DNA of 64,000 nucleotides from Hippasteria phrygiana. Its lineage: Eukaryota; Echinodermata; Asteroidea; Valvatida; Goniasteridae. Where the stretch lies: assembly GCA_037893225.1 (NCBI GenBank), contig JAZGUH010000369.1, positions 62,001 through 126,000 of the forward strand. The letters are read 5' to 3'. The first letter of the stretch is position 1. Each line of letters starts with the position of its first letter. The notes under the pieces are model-generated. The model saw only the letters and a program-made list of their open reading frames with translations, searched no databases and was not told the DNA's origin. This document shows positions 1-12,300 of the stretch, piece after piece. The translations under genes and the position numbers were made by a program.

Positions 1-91
1 CAACATGTAGCGCCAGATCTAAGCTATCCATACATGTCAAAATTACTGAATTTGGTTGATATTTCATGCAATTATGAATGAGTAAAGCAAG
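1..91 (+). repeat. Truncated monomer at the left window edge
   Basis: This is the last 91 bases of a monomer, starting at caacatgtagcg and ending at agtaaagcaag. The type cannot be assigned because most diagnostic positions lie in the missing part. The array clearly continues beyond the window. Confidence 0.95.
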
Positions 92-322
92 TCATACCCC
101 AGGGAATTTGACAGGCATGGAGCAATAAATAAAAGGTAATCTGCACACAGATGGAGGCCGGGAAGAAAATAAACATTGCGAGGTTTGAATTTTCTCCACA
201 AGTGTTAACTCTAAGAAGCCGCCGATAATTGCAACATGTAGCGCCAGATCTAAGCTATCCATACATGTCAAAATTACTGAATTTGGTTGATATTTCATGC
301 AATTATGAATGAGTAAAGCAAG
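92..322 (+). repeat. Reference monomer, type A (231 bp)
   Basis: Type A is the most frequent monomer. It has ccccaggg at the start, taaaagg at monomer positions 39-45, ctgcacacagatggagg near 50-66, ccgggaag, and gtgttaactc (an HpaI site GTTAAC) near 111-120. Its second half contains a BglII site AGATCT (window 246-251) and two ACATGT palindromes (234-239 and 263-268). Variant A' differs only by ggtgg instead of ggagg, and A* by gaagg. A is typically every second monomer in the A/B/C domains, alternating with a type carrying ccctaggg. Confidence 0.95.
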
Positions 323-553
323 TCATACCCTAGGGAATTTGACAGGCATGGAGCAATAAATATAAGGTAATCTGCACACAGATGGTGGCCGGGAAGAAAA
401 TAAACATTGCGAGGTTTGAATTTTCTCCACAAGTGTTAACTCTAAGAAGCCGCCGATAATTGCAACATGTAGCGCCAGATCTAAGCTATCCATACATGTC
501 AAAATTACTGAATTTGGTTGATATTTCATGCAATTATGAATGAGTAAAGCAAG
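323..553 (+). repeat. Representative type B monomer
   Basis: B differs from A by three bases: ccctaggg instead of ccccaggg (creating an AvrII site inside an 8-bp palindrome), tataagg instead of taaaagg, and ggtgg instead of ggagg. Subtype B' has tattagg and occurs at 5180, 6566 and 8415. A subtype with gcgtcag, the E-type tail, occurs at 47492, 48186 and 55116. B is common from 92 to 17399 and is the last monomer of each 9-mer HOR. Confidence 0.93.
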
Positions 554-784
554 TCATACCCCAGGGAATTTGACAGGCATGGAGCAATAAATAAAAGGTA
601 ATCTGCACACAGATGGAGGCCGGGAAGAAAATAAACATTGCGAGGTTTGAATTTTCTCCACAAGTGTTAACTCTAAGAAGCCGCCGATAATTGCAACATG
701 TAGCGCCAGATCTAAGCTATCCATACATGTCAAAATTACTGAATTTGGTTGATATTTCATGCAATTATGAATGAGTAAAGCAAG

Positions 785-1015
785 TCATACCCTAGGGAAT
801 TTGACAGGCATGGAGCAATAAATATAAGGTAATATGCACACAGATGTTGGCCGGAAAGAAAATAAACATTGCGAGGTTTGAATTTTCTCCACAAGTTTTA
901 ACTCTAAGAAGCCGCCGATAATTGCAACATGTAGCGCCAGATCTAAGCTATCCATACATGTCAAAATTACTGAATTTGGTTGATATTTCATGCAATTATG
1001 AATGAGTAAAGCAAG
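785..1015 (+). repeat. Representative type C monomer
   Basis: C shares ccctaggg and tataagg with B, then diverges: taatatgcac, gatgttgg, ccggaaag, and ttttaactc instead of gtgttaactc, which removes the HpaI site. It recurs at 1709, 6104, 7028, 7721, 9339, 9801, 11187, 13035 and onward. In the alternating domains C takes the slot otherwise filled by B. Confidence 0.93.
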
Positions 1016-2170
1016 TCATACCCCAGGGAATTTGACAGGCATGGAGCAATAAATAAAAGGTAATCTGCACACAGATGGAGGCCGGGAAGAAAATAAACAT
1101 TGCGAGGTTTGAATTTTCTCCACAAGTGTTAACTCTAAGAAGCCGCCGATAATTGCAACATGTAGCGCCAGATCTAAGCTATCCATACATGTCAAAATTA
1201 CTGAATTTGGTTGATATTTCATGCAATTATGAATGAGTAAAGCAAGTCATACCCTAGGGAATTTGACAGGCATGGAGCAATAAATATAAGGTAATCTGCA
1301 CACAGATGGTGGCCGGGAAGAAAATAAACATTGCGAGGTTTGAATTTTCTCCACAAGTGTTAACTCTAAGAAGCCGCCGATAATTGCAACATGTAGCGCC
1401 AGATCTAAGCTATCCATACATGTCAAAATTACTGAATTTGGTTGATATTTCATGCAATTATGAATGAGTAAAGCAAGTCATACCCCAGGGAATTTGACAG
1501 GCATGGAGCAATAAATAAAAGGTAATCTGCACACAGATGGTGGCCGGGAAGAAAATAAACATTGCGAGGTTTGAATTTTCTCCACAAGTGTTAACTCTAA
1601 GAAGCCGCCGATAATTGCAACATGTAGCGCCAGATCTAAGCTATCCATACATGTCAAAATTACTGAATTTGGTTGATATTTCATGCAATTATGAATGAGT
1701 AAAGCAAGTCATACCCTAGGGAATTTGACAGGCATGGAGCAATAAATATAAGGTAATATGCACACAGATGTTGGCCGGAAAGAAAATAAACATTGCGAGG
1801 TTTGAATTTTCTCCACAAGTTTTAACTCTAAGAAGCCGCCGATAATTGCAACATGTAGCGCCAGATCTAAGCTATCCATACATGTCAAAATTACTGAATT
1901 TGGTTGATATTTCATGCAATTATGAATGAGTAAAGCAAGTCATACCCCAGGGAATTTGACAGGCATGGAGCAATAAATAAAAGGTAATCTGCACACAGAT
2001 GGTGGCCGGGAAGAAAATAAACATTGCGAGGTTTGAATTTTCTCCACAAGTGTTAACTCTAAGAAGCCGCCGATAATTGCAACATGTAGCGCCAGATCTA
2101 AGCTATCCATACATGTCAAAATTACTGAATTTGGTTGATATTTCATGCAATTATGAATGAGTAAAGCAAG

Positions 2171-2401
2171 TCATACCCTAGGGAATTTGACAGGCATGGA
2201 GCAATAAATAGAAGGTAATATGCACACAGATGTTGGCCGGAAAGAAAATAAACATTGCGAGGTTTGAATTTTCTCCACAAGTTTTAACTCTAAGAAGCCG
2301 CCGATAATTGCAACATGTAGCGCCAAATCTAAGCTATCCATACATGTCAAAATTACTGAATTTGGTTGATATTTCATGCAATTATGAATGAGTAAAGCAA
2401 G
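2171..2401 (+). repeat. Representative type D monomer
   Basis: D is C with tagaagg at positions 39-45. The copies at 2171, 17886, 19273 and 21817 also share gccaaatc instead of gccagatc (position 156), which removes the BglII site. D copies at 47030, 49111, 56041 and 63203 keep the BglII site. Subtype D2 has ccccaggg instead of ccctaggg; examples are 2634, 18349, 19736, 21124, 22280 and 23668. Confidence 0.92.
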
Positions 2402-2633
2402 TCCATACCCCAGGGAATTTGACAGGCATGGAGCAATAAATAGAAGGTAATCTGCACACAGATGGTGGCCGGGAAGAAAATAAACATTGCGAGGTTTGAA
2501 TTTTCTCCACAAGTGTTAACTCTAAGAAGCCGCCGATAATTGCAACATGTAGCGCCAGATCTAAGCTATCCATACATGTCAAAATTACTGAATTTGGTTG
2601 ATATTTCATGCAATTATGAATGAGTAAAGCAAG
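2402..2633 (+). repeat. Representative type G monomer (232 bp)
   Basis: G carries the C insertion (gtccatac), tagaagg, and an A-like remainder with ctgcacac, ggtgg, ccggg and gtgttaactc. It frequently precedes D2; examples are 18117, 19504, 20892, 22048, 23436, 25750, 31995 and 32690. Confidence 0.92.
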
Positions 2634-2864
2634 TCATACCCCAGGGAATTTGACAGGCATGGAGCAATAAATAGAAGGTAATATGCACACAGATGTTGGC
2701 CGGAAAGAAAATAAACATTGCGAGGTTTGAATTTTCTCCACAAGTTTTAACTCTAAGAAGCCGCCGATAATTGCAACATGTAGCGCCAGATCTAAGCTAT
2801 CCATACATGTCAAAATTACTGAATTTGGTTGATATTTCATGCAATTATGAATGAGTAAAGCAAG

Positions 2865-3096
2865 TCCATACCCCAGGGAATTTGACAGGCATGGAGCAAT
2901 AAATAAAAGGTAATCTGCACACAGATGGTGGCCGGGAAGAAAATAAACATTGCGAGGTTTGAATTTTTTCCACAAGTGTTAACTCTAAGAAGCCGCCGAT
3001 AATTGCAACATGTAGCGCCAGATCTAAGCTATCCATACATGTCAAAATTACTGAATTTGGTTGATATTTCATGCAATTATGAATGAGTAAAGCAAG
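2865..3096 (+). repeat. Representative type H monomer (232 bp)
   Basis: H is A' with the one-base C insertion. It recurs in the H-A-H-E motif at 3791, 4254, 24592, 25055, 26906, 27369, 33153, 33616 and later. This copy has a private gaattttttcc run, with one C changed to T relative to gaattttctcc. Confidence 0.92.
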
Positions 3097-4485
3097 TCAT
3101 ACCCCAGGGAATTTGACAGGCATGGAGCAATAAATAAAAGGTAATCTGCACACAGATGGAGGCCGGGAAGAAAATAAACATTGCGAGGTTTGAATTTTCT
3201 CCACAAGTGTTAACTCTAAGAAGCCGCCGATAATTGCAACATGTAGCGCCAGATCTAAGCTATCCATACATGTCAAAATTACTGAATTTGGTTGATATTT
3301 CATGCAATTATGAATGAGTAAAGCAAGTCCATACCCCAGGGAATTTGACAGGCATGGAGCAATAAATAAAAGGTAATCTGCACACAGATGGTGGCCGGGA
3401 AGAAAATAAACATTGCGAGGTTTGAATTTTCTCCACAAGTGTTAACTCTAAGAAGCCGCCGATAATTGCAACATGTAGCGCCAGATCTAAGCTATCCATA
3501 CATGTCAAAATTACTGAATTTGGTTGATATTTCATGCAATTATGAATGAGTAAAGCAAGTCATACCCTAGGGAATTTGACAGGCATGGAGCAATAAATAG
3601 AAGGTAATATGCACACATATGTTGGCCGGAAAGAAAATAAACATTGCGAGGTTTGAATTTTCTCCACAAGTTTTAAATCTAAGAAGCCGCCGATAATTGC
3701 AACATGTAGCGCCAGATCTAAGCTATCCATACATGTCAAAATTACTGAATTTGGTTGATATTTCATGCAATTATGAATGAGTAAAGCAAGTCCATACCCC
3801 AGGGAATTTGACAGGCATGGAGCAATAAATAAAAGGTAATCTGCACACAGATGGTGGCCGGGAAGAAAATAAACATTGCGAGGTTTGAATTTTCTCCACA
3901 AGTGTTAACTCTAAGAAGCCGCCGATAATTGCAACATGTAGCGCCAGATCTAAGCTATCCATACATGTCAAAATTACTGAATTTGGTTGATATTTCATGC
4001 AATTATGAATGAGTAAAGCAAGTCATACCCCAGGGAATTTGACAGGCATGGAGCAATAAATAAAAGGTAATCTGCACACAGATGGAGGCCGGGAAGAAAA
4101 TAAACATTGCGAGGTTTGAATTTTCTCCACAAGTGTTAACTCTAAGAAGCCGCCGATAATTGCAACATGTAGCGCCAGATCTAAGCTATCCATACATGTC
4201 AAAATTACTGAATTTGGTTGATATTTCATGCAATTATGAATGAGTAAAGCAAGTCCATACCCCAGGGAATTTGACAGGCATGGAGCAATAAATAAAAGGT
4301 AATCTGCACACAGATGGTGGCCGGGAAGAAAATAAACATTGCGAGGTTTGAATTTTCTCCACAAGTGTTAACTCTAAGAAGCCGCCGATAATTGCAACAT
4401 GTAGCGCCAGATCTAAGCTATCCATACATGTCAAAATTACTGAATTTGGTTGATATTTCATGCAATTATGAATGAGTAAAGCAAG

Positions 4486-4716
4486 TCATACCCTAGGGAA
4501 TTTGACAGGCATGGAGCAATAAATAGAAGGTAATATGCACACATATGTTGGCCGGAAAGAAAATAAACATTGCGAGGTTTGAATTTTCTCCACAAGTTTT
4601 AAATCTAAGAAGCCGCCGATAATTGCAACATGTAGCGTCAGATCTAAGCTATCCATACATGTCAACATTACTGAATTTGGTTGATATTTCATGCAATTAT
4701 GAATGAGTAAAGCAAG
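4486..4716 (+). repeat. Representative type E monomer
   Basis: E has tagaagg, cacatatgttgg (an NdeI site CATATG starting 56 bases after the monomer start), ttttaaatc (a DraI site TTTAAA) and gcgtcagatc. Other copies start at 25287, 27601, 31301, 33848, 35930, 38012, 41249, 43794, 46105, 53499, 54654, 60429 and 61584. The copy at 3560 lacks gcgtcag, and the copy at 35930 has tataagg. In every case the monomer on the left is H or A'. This 4486 copy carries a private change, gtcaacatt instead of gtcaaaatt. Confidence 0.93.
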
Positions 4717-4948
4717 TCCATACCCCAGGGAATTTGACATGCATGGAGCAATAAATAGACGGTAACATGTACACAGATGTTGGCCGGAAAGAAAATAAAC
4801 ATTGCGAGGTTTGAATTTTCTCCACAAGTTTTAACTCTAAGAAGCCGCCGATAATTGCAACATGTAGCGCCAGATCTAAGCTATCCATACATGTCAAAAT
4901 TACTGAATTTGGTTGATATTTCATGCAATTATGAATGAGTAAAGCAAG
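4717..4948 (+). repeat. Representative type F monomer (232 bp)
   Basis: F has the extra C (gtccatac), gacatgcatgg (an NsiI site ATGCAT), tagacgg, and aacatgtacac (a BsrGI site TGTACA), with a C-like tail ttttaactc. Other copies start at 8183, 25518, 27832, 31763, 32458, 34079, 36161, 38243, 41480, 44256, 46567, 47954, 48648, 50500, 51195, 55578, 57198, 57893, 58125, 62508 and 62740. F-like variants with gtgcatacc and tagactg lie at 52574 and 59504. Confidence 0.93.
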
Positions 4949-7900
4949 TCATACCCCAGGGAATTTGACAGGCATGGAGCAATAAATAAAAGGTAATCTG
5001 CACACAGATGGAGGCCGGGAAGAAAATAAACATTGCGAGGTTTGAATTTTCTCCACAAGTTTTAACTCTAAGAAGCCGCCGATAATTGCAACATGTAGCG
5101 CCAGATCTAAGCTATCCATACATGTCAAAATTACTGAATTTGGTTGATATTTCATGCAATTATGAATGAGTAAAGCAAGTCATACCCTAGGGAATTTGAC
5201 AGGCATGGAGCAATAAATATTAGGTAATCTGCACACAGATGGTGGCCGGGAAGAAAATAAACATTGCGAGGTTTGAATTTTCTCCACGAGTGTTAACTCT
5301 AAGAAGCCGCCGATAATTGCAACATGTAGCGCCAGATCTAAGCTATCCATACATGTCAAAATTACTGAATTTGGTTGATATTTCATGCAATTATGAATGA
5401 GTAAAGCAAGTCATACCCCAGGGAATTTGACAGGCATGGAGCAATAAATAAAAGGTAATCTGCACACAGATGGAGGCCGGGAAGAAAATAAACATTGCGA
5501 GGTTTGAATTTTCTCCACAAGTGTTAACTCTAAGAAGCCGCCGATAATTGCAACATGTAGCGCCAGATCTAAGCTATCCATACATGTCAAAATTACTGAA
5601 TTTGGTTGATATTTCATGCAATTATGAATGAGTAAAGCAAGTCATACCCTAGGGAATTTGACAGGCATGGAGCAATAAATATAAGGTAATCTGCACACAG
5701 ATGGTGGCCGGGAAGAAAATAAACATTGCGAGGTTTGAATTTTCTCCACAAGTGTTAACTCTAAGAAGCCGCCGATAATTGCAACATGTAGCGCCAGATC
5801 TAAGCTATCCATACATGTCAAAATTACTGAATTTGGTTGATATTTCATGCAATTATGAATGAGTAAAGCAAGTCATACCCCAGGGAATTTGACAGGCATG
5901 GAGCAATAAATAAAAGGTAATCTGCACACAGATGGAGGCCGGGAAGAAAATAAACATTGCGAGGTTTGAATTTTCTCCACAAGTGTTAACTCTAAGAAGC
6001 CGCCGATAATTGCAACATGTAGCGCCAGATCTAAGCTATCCATACATGTCAAAATTACTGAATTTGGTTGATATTTCATGCAATTATGAATGAGTAAAGC
6101 AAGTCATACCCTAGGGAATTTGACAGGCATGGAGCAATAAATATAAGGTAATATGCACACAGATGTTGGCCGGAAAGAAAATAAACATTGCGAGGTTTGA
6201 ATTTTCTCCACAAGTTTTAACTCTAAGAAGCCGCCGATAATTGCAACATGTAGCGCCAGATCTAAGCTATCCATACATGTCAAAATTACTGAATTTGGTT
6301 GATATTTCATGCAATTATGAATGAGTAAAGCAAGTCATACCCCAGGGAATTTGACAGGCATGGAGCAATAAATAAAAGGTAATCTGCACACAGATGGAGG
6401 CCGGGAAGAAAATAAACATTGCGAGGTTTGAATTTTCTCCACAAGTGTTAACTCTAAGAAGCCGCCGATAATTGCAACATGTAGCGCCAGATCTAAGCTA
6501 TCCATACATGTCAAAATTACTGAATTTGGTTGATATTTCATGCAATTATGAATGAGTAAAGCAAGTCATACCCTAGGGAATTTGACAGGCATGGAGCAAT
6601 AAATATTAGGTAATCTGCACACAGATGGTGGCCGGGAAGAAAATAAACATTGCGAGGTTTGAATTTTCTCCACAAGTGTTAACTCTAAGAAGCCGCCGAT
6701 AATTGCAACATGTAGCGCCAGATCTAAGCTATCCATACATGTCAAAATTACTGAATTTGGTTGATATTTCATGCAATTATGAATGAGTAAAGCAAGTCAT
6801 ACCCCAGGGAATTTGACAGGCATGGAGCAATAAATAAAAGGTAATCTGCACACAGATGGAGGCCGGGAAGAAAATAAACATTGCGAGGTTTGAATTTTCT
6901 CCACAAGTGTTAACTCTAAGAAGCCGCCGATAATTGCAACATGTAGCGCCAGATCTAAGCTATCCATACATGTCAAAATTACTGAATTTGGTTGATATTT
7001 CATGCAATTATGAATGAGTAAAGCAAGTCATACCCTAGGGAATTTGACAGGCATGGAGCAATAAATATAAGGTAATATGCACACAGATGTTGGCCGGAAA
7101 GAAAATAAACATTGCGAGGTTTGAATTTTCTCCACAAGTTTTAACTCTAAGAAGCCGCCGATAATTGCAACATGTAGCGCCAGATCTAAGCTATCCATAC
7201 ATGTCAAAATTACTGAATTTGGTTGATATTTCATGCAATTATGAATGAGTAAAGCAAGTCATACCCCAGGGAATTTGACAGGCATGGAGCAATAAATAAA
7301 AGGTAATCTGCACACAGATGGAGGCCGGGAAGAAAATAAACATTGCGAGGTTTGAATTTTCTCCACAAGTGTTAACTCTAAGAAGCCGCCGATAATTGCA
7401 ACATGTAGCGCCAGATCTAAGCTATCCATACATGTCAAAATTACTGAATTTGGTTGATATTTCATGCAATTATGAATGAGTAAAGCAAGTCATACCCTAG
7501 GGAATTTGACAGGCATGGAGCAATAAATATAAGGTAATCTGCACACAGATGGTGGCCGGGAAGAAAATAAACATTGCGAGGTTTGAATTTTCTCCACAAG
7601 TGTTAACTCTAAGAAGCCGCCGATAATTGCAACATGTAGCGCCAGATCTAAGCTATCCATACATGTCAAAATTACTGAATTTGGTTGATATTTCATGCAA
7701 TTATGAATGAGTAAAGCAAGTCATACCCTAGGGAATTTGACAGGCATGGAGCAATAAATATAAGGTAATATGCACACAGATGTTGGCCGGAAAGAAAATA
7801 AACATTGCGAGGTTTGAATTTTCTCCACAAGTTTTAACTCTAAGAAGCCGCCGATAATTGCAACATGTAGCGCCAGATCTAAGCTATCCATACATGTCAA

Positions 7901-9338
7901 AATTACTGAATTTGGTTGATATTTCATGCAATTATGAATGAGTAAAGCAAGTCATACCCTAGGGAATTTGACAGGCATGGAGCAATAAATATAAGGTAAT
8001 CTGCACACAGATGGTGGCCGGGAAGAAAATAAACATTGCGAGGTTTGAATTTTCTCCACAAGTGTTAACTCTAAGAAGCCGCCGATAATTGCAACATGTA
8101 GCGCCAGATCTAAGCTATCCATACATGTCAAAATTACTGAATTTGGTTGATATTTCATGCAATTATGAATGAGTAAAGCAAGTCCATACCCCAGGGAATT
8201 TGACATGCATGGAGCAATAAATAGACGGTAACATGTACACAGATGTTGGCCGGAAAGAAAATAAACATTGCGAGGTTTGAATTTTCTCCACAAGTTTTAA
8301 CTCTAAGAAGCCGCCGATAATTGCAACATGTAGCGCCAGATCTAAGCTATCCATACATGTCAAAATTACTGAATTTGGTTGATATTTCATGCAATTATGA
8401 ATGAGTAAAGCAAGTCATACCCTAGGGAATTTGACAGGCATGGAGCAATAAATATTAGGTAATCTGCACACAGATGGTGGCCGGGAAGAAAATAAACATT
8501 GCGAGGTTTGAATTTTCTCCACAAGTGTTAACTCTAAGAAGCCGCCGATAATTGCAACATGTAGCGCCAGATCTAAGCTATCCATACATGTCAAAATTAC
8601 TGAATTTGGTTGATATTTCATGCAATTATGAATGAGTAAAGCAAGTCATACCCCAGGGAATTTGACAGGCATGGAGCAATAAATAAAAGGTAATCTGCAC
8701 ACAGATGGAGGCCGGGAAGAAAATAAACATTGCGAGGTTTGAATTTTCTCCACAAGTGTTAACTCTAAGAAGCCGCCGATAATTGCAACATGTAGCGCCA
8801 GATCTAAGCTATCCATACATGTCAAAATTACTGAATTTGGTTGATATTTCATGCAATTATGAATGAGTAAAGCAAGTCATACCCTAGGGAATTTGACAGG
8901 CATGGAGCAATAAATATAAGGTAATCTGCACACAGATGGTGGCCGGGAAGAAAATAAACATTGCGAGGTTTGAATTTTCTCCACAAGTGTTAACTCTAAG
9001 AAGCCGCCGATAATTGCAACATGTAGCGCCAGATCTAAGCTATCCATACATGTCAAAATTACTGAATTTGGTTGATATTTCATGCAATTATGAATGAGTA
9101 AAGCAAGTCATACCCCAGGGAATTTGACAGGCATGGAGCAATAAATAAAAGGTAATCTGCACACAGATGGAGGCCGGGAAGAAAATAAACATTGCGAGGT
9201 TTGAATTTTCTCCACAAGTGTTAACTCTAAGAAGCCGCCGATAATTGCAACATGTAGCGCCAGATCTAAGCTATCCATACATGTCAAAATTACTGAATTT
9301 GGTTGATATTTCATGCAATTATGAATGAGTAAAGCAAG
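4949..9338 (+). repeat. A/B/C domain with an isolated F monomer
   Basis: Nineteen monomers read hybrid, B' A B A C A B' A C A B C B F B' A B A. The first monomer (4949-5179) is a hybrid: A-type up to ccgggaag, then a C-type tail ttttaactc. B' (tattagg) occurs at 5180, 6566 and 8415. The copy at 5180 has a private ccacgag. The F monomer at 8183-8414 is the only 232-bp unit between 4949 and 17885. Confidence 0.9.
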
Positions 9339-12300
9339 TCATACCCTAGGGAATTTGACAGGCATGGAGCAATAAATATAAGGTAATATGCACACAGATG
9401 TTGGCCGGAAAGAAAATAAACATTGCGAGGTTTGAATTTTCTCCACAAGTTTTAACTCTAAGAAGCCGCCGATAATTGCAACATGTAGCGCCAGATCTAA
9501 GCTATCCATACATGTCAAAATTACTGAATTTGGTTGATATTTCATGCAATTATGAATGAGTAAAGCAAGTCATACCCTAGGGAATTTGACAGGCATGGAG
9601 CAATAAATATAAGGTAATCTGCACACAGATGGTGGCCGGGAAGAAAATAAACATTGCGAGGTTTGAATTTTCTCCACAAGTGTTAACTCTAAGAAGCCGC
9701 CGATAATTGCAACATGTAGCGCCAGATCTAAGCTATCCATACATGTCAAAATTACTGAATTTGGTTGATATTTCATGCAATTATGAATGAGTAAAGCAAG
9801 TCATACCCTAGGGAATTTGACAGGCATGGAGCAATAAATATAAGGTAATATGCACACAGATGTTGGCCGGAAAGAAAATAAACATTGCGAGGTTTGAATT
9901 TTCTCCACAAGTTTTAACTCTAAGAAGCCGCCGATAATTGCAACATGTAGCGCCAGATCTAAGCTATCCATACATGTCAAAATTACTGAATTTGGTTGAT
10001 ATTTCATGCAATTATGAATGAGTAAAGCAAGTCATACCCTAGGGAATTTGACAGGCATGGAGCAATAAATATAAGGTAATCTGCACACAGATGGTGGCCG
10101 GGAAGAAAATAAACATTGCGAGGTTTGAATTTTCTCCACAAGTGTTAACTCTAAGAAGCCGCCGATAATTGCAACATGTAGCGCCAGATCTAAGCTATCC
10201 ATACATGTCAAAATTACTGAATTTGGTTGATATTTCATGCAATTATGAATGAGTAAAGCAAGTCATACCCTAGGGAATTTGACAGGCATGGAGCAATAAA
10301 TATAAGGTAATCTGCACACAGATGGTGGCCGGGAAGAAAATAAACATTGCGAGGTTTGAATTTTCTCCACAAGTGTTAACTCTAAGAAGCCGCCGATAAT
10401 TGCAACATGTAGCGCCAGATCTAAGCTATCCATACATGTCAAAATTACTGAATTTGGTTGATATTTCATGCAATTATGAATGAGTAAAGCAAGTCATACC
10501 CCAGGGAATTTGACAGGCATGGAGCAATAAATAAAAGGTAATCTGCACACAGATGGAGGCCGGGAAGAAAATAAACATTGCGAGGTTTGAATTTTCTCCA
10601 CAAGTGTTAACTCTAAGAAGCCGCCGATAATTGCAACATGTAGCGCCAGATCTAAGCTATCCATACATGTCAAAATTACTGAATTTGGTTGATATTTCAT
10701 GCAATTATGAATGAGTAAAGCAAGTCATACCCTAGGGAATTTGACAGGCATGGAGCAATAAATATAAGGTAATCTGCACACAGATGGTGGCCGGGAAGAA
10801 AATAAACATTGCGAGGTTTGAATTTTCTCCACAAGTGTTAACTCTAAGAAGCCGCCGATAATTGCAACATGTAGCGCCAGATCTAAGCTATCCATACATG
10901 TCAAAATTACTGAATTTGGTTGATATTTCATGCAATTATGAATGAGTAAAGCAAGTCATACCCCAGGGAATTTGACAGGCATGGAGCAATAAATAAAAGG
11001 TAATCTGCACACAGATGGAGGCCGGGAAGAAAATAAACATTGCGAGGTTTGAATTTTCTCCACAAGTGTTAACTCTAAGAAGCCGCCGATAATTGCAACA
11101 TGTAGCGCCAGATCTAAGCTATCCATACATGTCAAAATTACTGAATTTGGTTGATATTTCATGCAATTATGAATGAGTAAAGCAAGTCATACCCTAGGGA
11201 ATTTGACAGGCATGGAGCAATAAATATAAGGTAATATGCACACAGATGTTGGCCGGAAAGAAAATAAACATTGCGAGGTTTGAATTTTCTCCACAAGTTT
11301 TAACTCTAAGAAGCCGCCGATAATTGCAACATGTAGCGCCAGATCTAAGCTATCCATACATGTCAAAATTACTGAATTTGGTTGATATTTCATGCAATTA
11401 TGAATGAGTAAAGCAAGTCATACCCCAGGGAATTTGACAGGCATGGAGCAATAAATAAAAGGTAATCTGCACACAGATGGAGGCCGGGAAGAAAATAAAC
11501 ATTGCGAGGTTTGAATTTTCTCCACAAGTGTTAACTCTAAGAAGCCGCCGATAATTGCAACATGTAGCGCCAGATCTAAGCTATCCATACATGTCAAAAT
11601 TACTGAATTTGGTTGATATTTCATGCAATTATGAATGAGTAAAGCAAGTCATACCCTAGGGAATTTGACAGGCATGGAGCAATAAATATAAGGTAATCTG
11701 CACACAGATGGTGGCCGGGAAGAAAATAAACATTGCGAGGTTTGAATTTTCTCCACAAGTGTTAACTCTAAGAAGCCGCCGATAATTGCAACATGTAGCG
11801 CCAGATCTAAGCTATCCATACATGTCAAAATTACTGAATTTGGTTGATATTTCATGCAATTATGAATGAGTAAAGCAAGTCATACCCCAGGGAATTTGAC
11901 AGGCATGGAGCAATAAATAAAAGGTAATCTGCACACAGATGGAGGCCGGGAAGAAAATAAACATTGCGAGGTTTGAATTTTCTCCACAAGTGTTAACTCT
12001 AAGAAGCCGCCGATAATTGCAACATGTAGCGCCAGATCTAAGCTATCCATACATGTCAAAATTACTGAATTTGGTTGATATTTCATGCAATTATGAATGA
12101 GTAAAGCAAGTCATACCCTAGGGAATTTGACAGGCATGGAGCAATAAATATAAGGTAATCTGCACACAGATGGTGGCCGGGAAGAAAATAAACATTGCGA
12201 GGTTTGAATTTTCTCCACAAGTGTTAACTCTAAGAAGCCGCCGATAATTGCAACATGTAGCGCCAGATCTAAGCTATCCATACATGTCAAAATTACTGAA

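Larger units (their letters stand above)
92..2170 (+). repeat. Alternating A-B-A-C domain, left
   Basis: Nine monomers read A B A C A B A' C A'. Every second monomer is A-class and the others alternate B and C, giving a 462-bp dimer and a 924-bp tetramer. The last two A-class copies are the A' subtype, which also flanks D and E blocks elsewhere. No other sequence is present. Confidence 0.9.
2171..4948 (+). repeat. Block D-G-D2-H-A-H-E-H-A-H-E-F
   Basis: Twelve monomers, seven of them 232 bp long. The H-A-H-E unit occurs twice in tandem (2865-3790 and 3791-4716), the second followed by F. The first E (3560) lacks the gcgtcag change of the second, so the two units are not identical. The left part, D-G-D2-H-A, is repeated at 19273; H-A-H-E-F is the core of the 9-mer HOR found from 24592 onward. 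Confidence 0.9.

Noticed and set aside
97..104. ccctaggg as a telomere-like motif
   Set aside because: The motif resembles part of a ccctaa repeat but is a single 8-bp palindrome made by one C-to-T change in the monomer; it is never tandem.
141..165. CENP-B box
   Set aside because: The gaggccgggaag segment shares CGGG with the mammalian CENP-B box, but the TTCG half and the central A are absent at the required spacing.
92..2170. Shorter sub-repeat inside the 231-bp monomer
   Set aside because: I looked for an internal period (for example 77 bp). Short similarities such as the two ACATGT motifs and gccg repeats do not extend into an alignable sub-unit.
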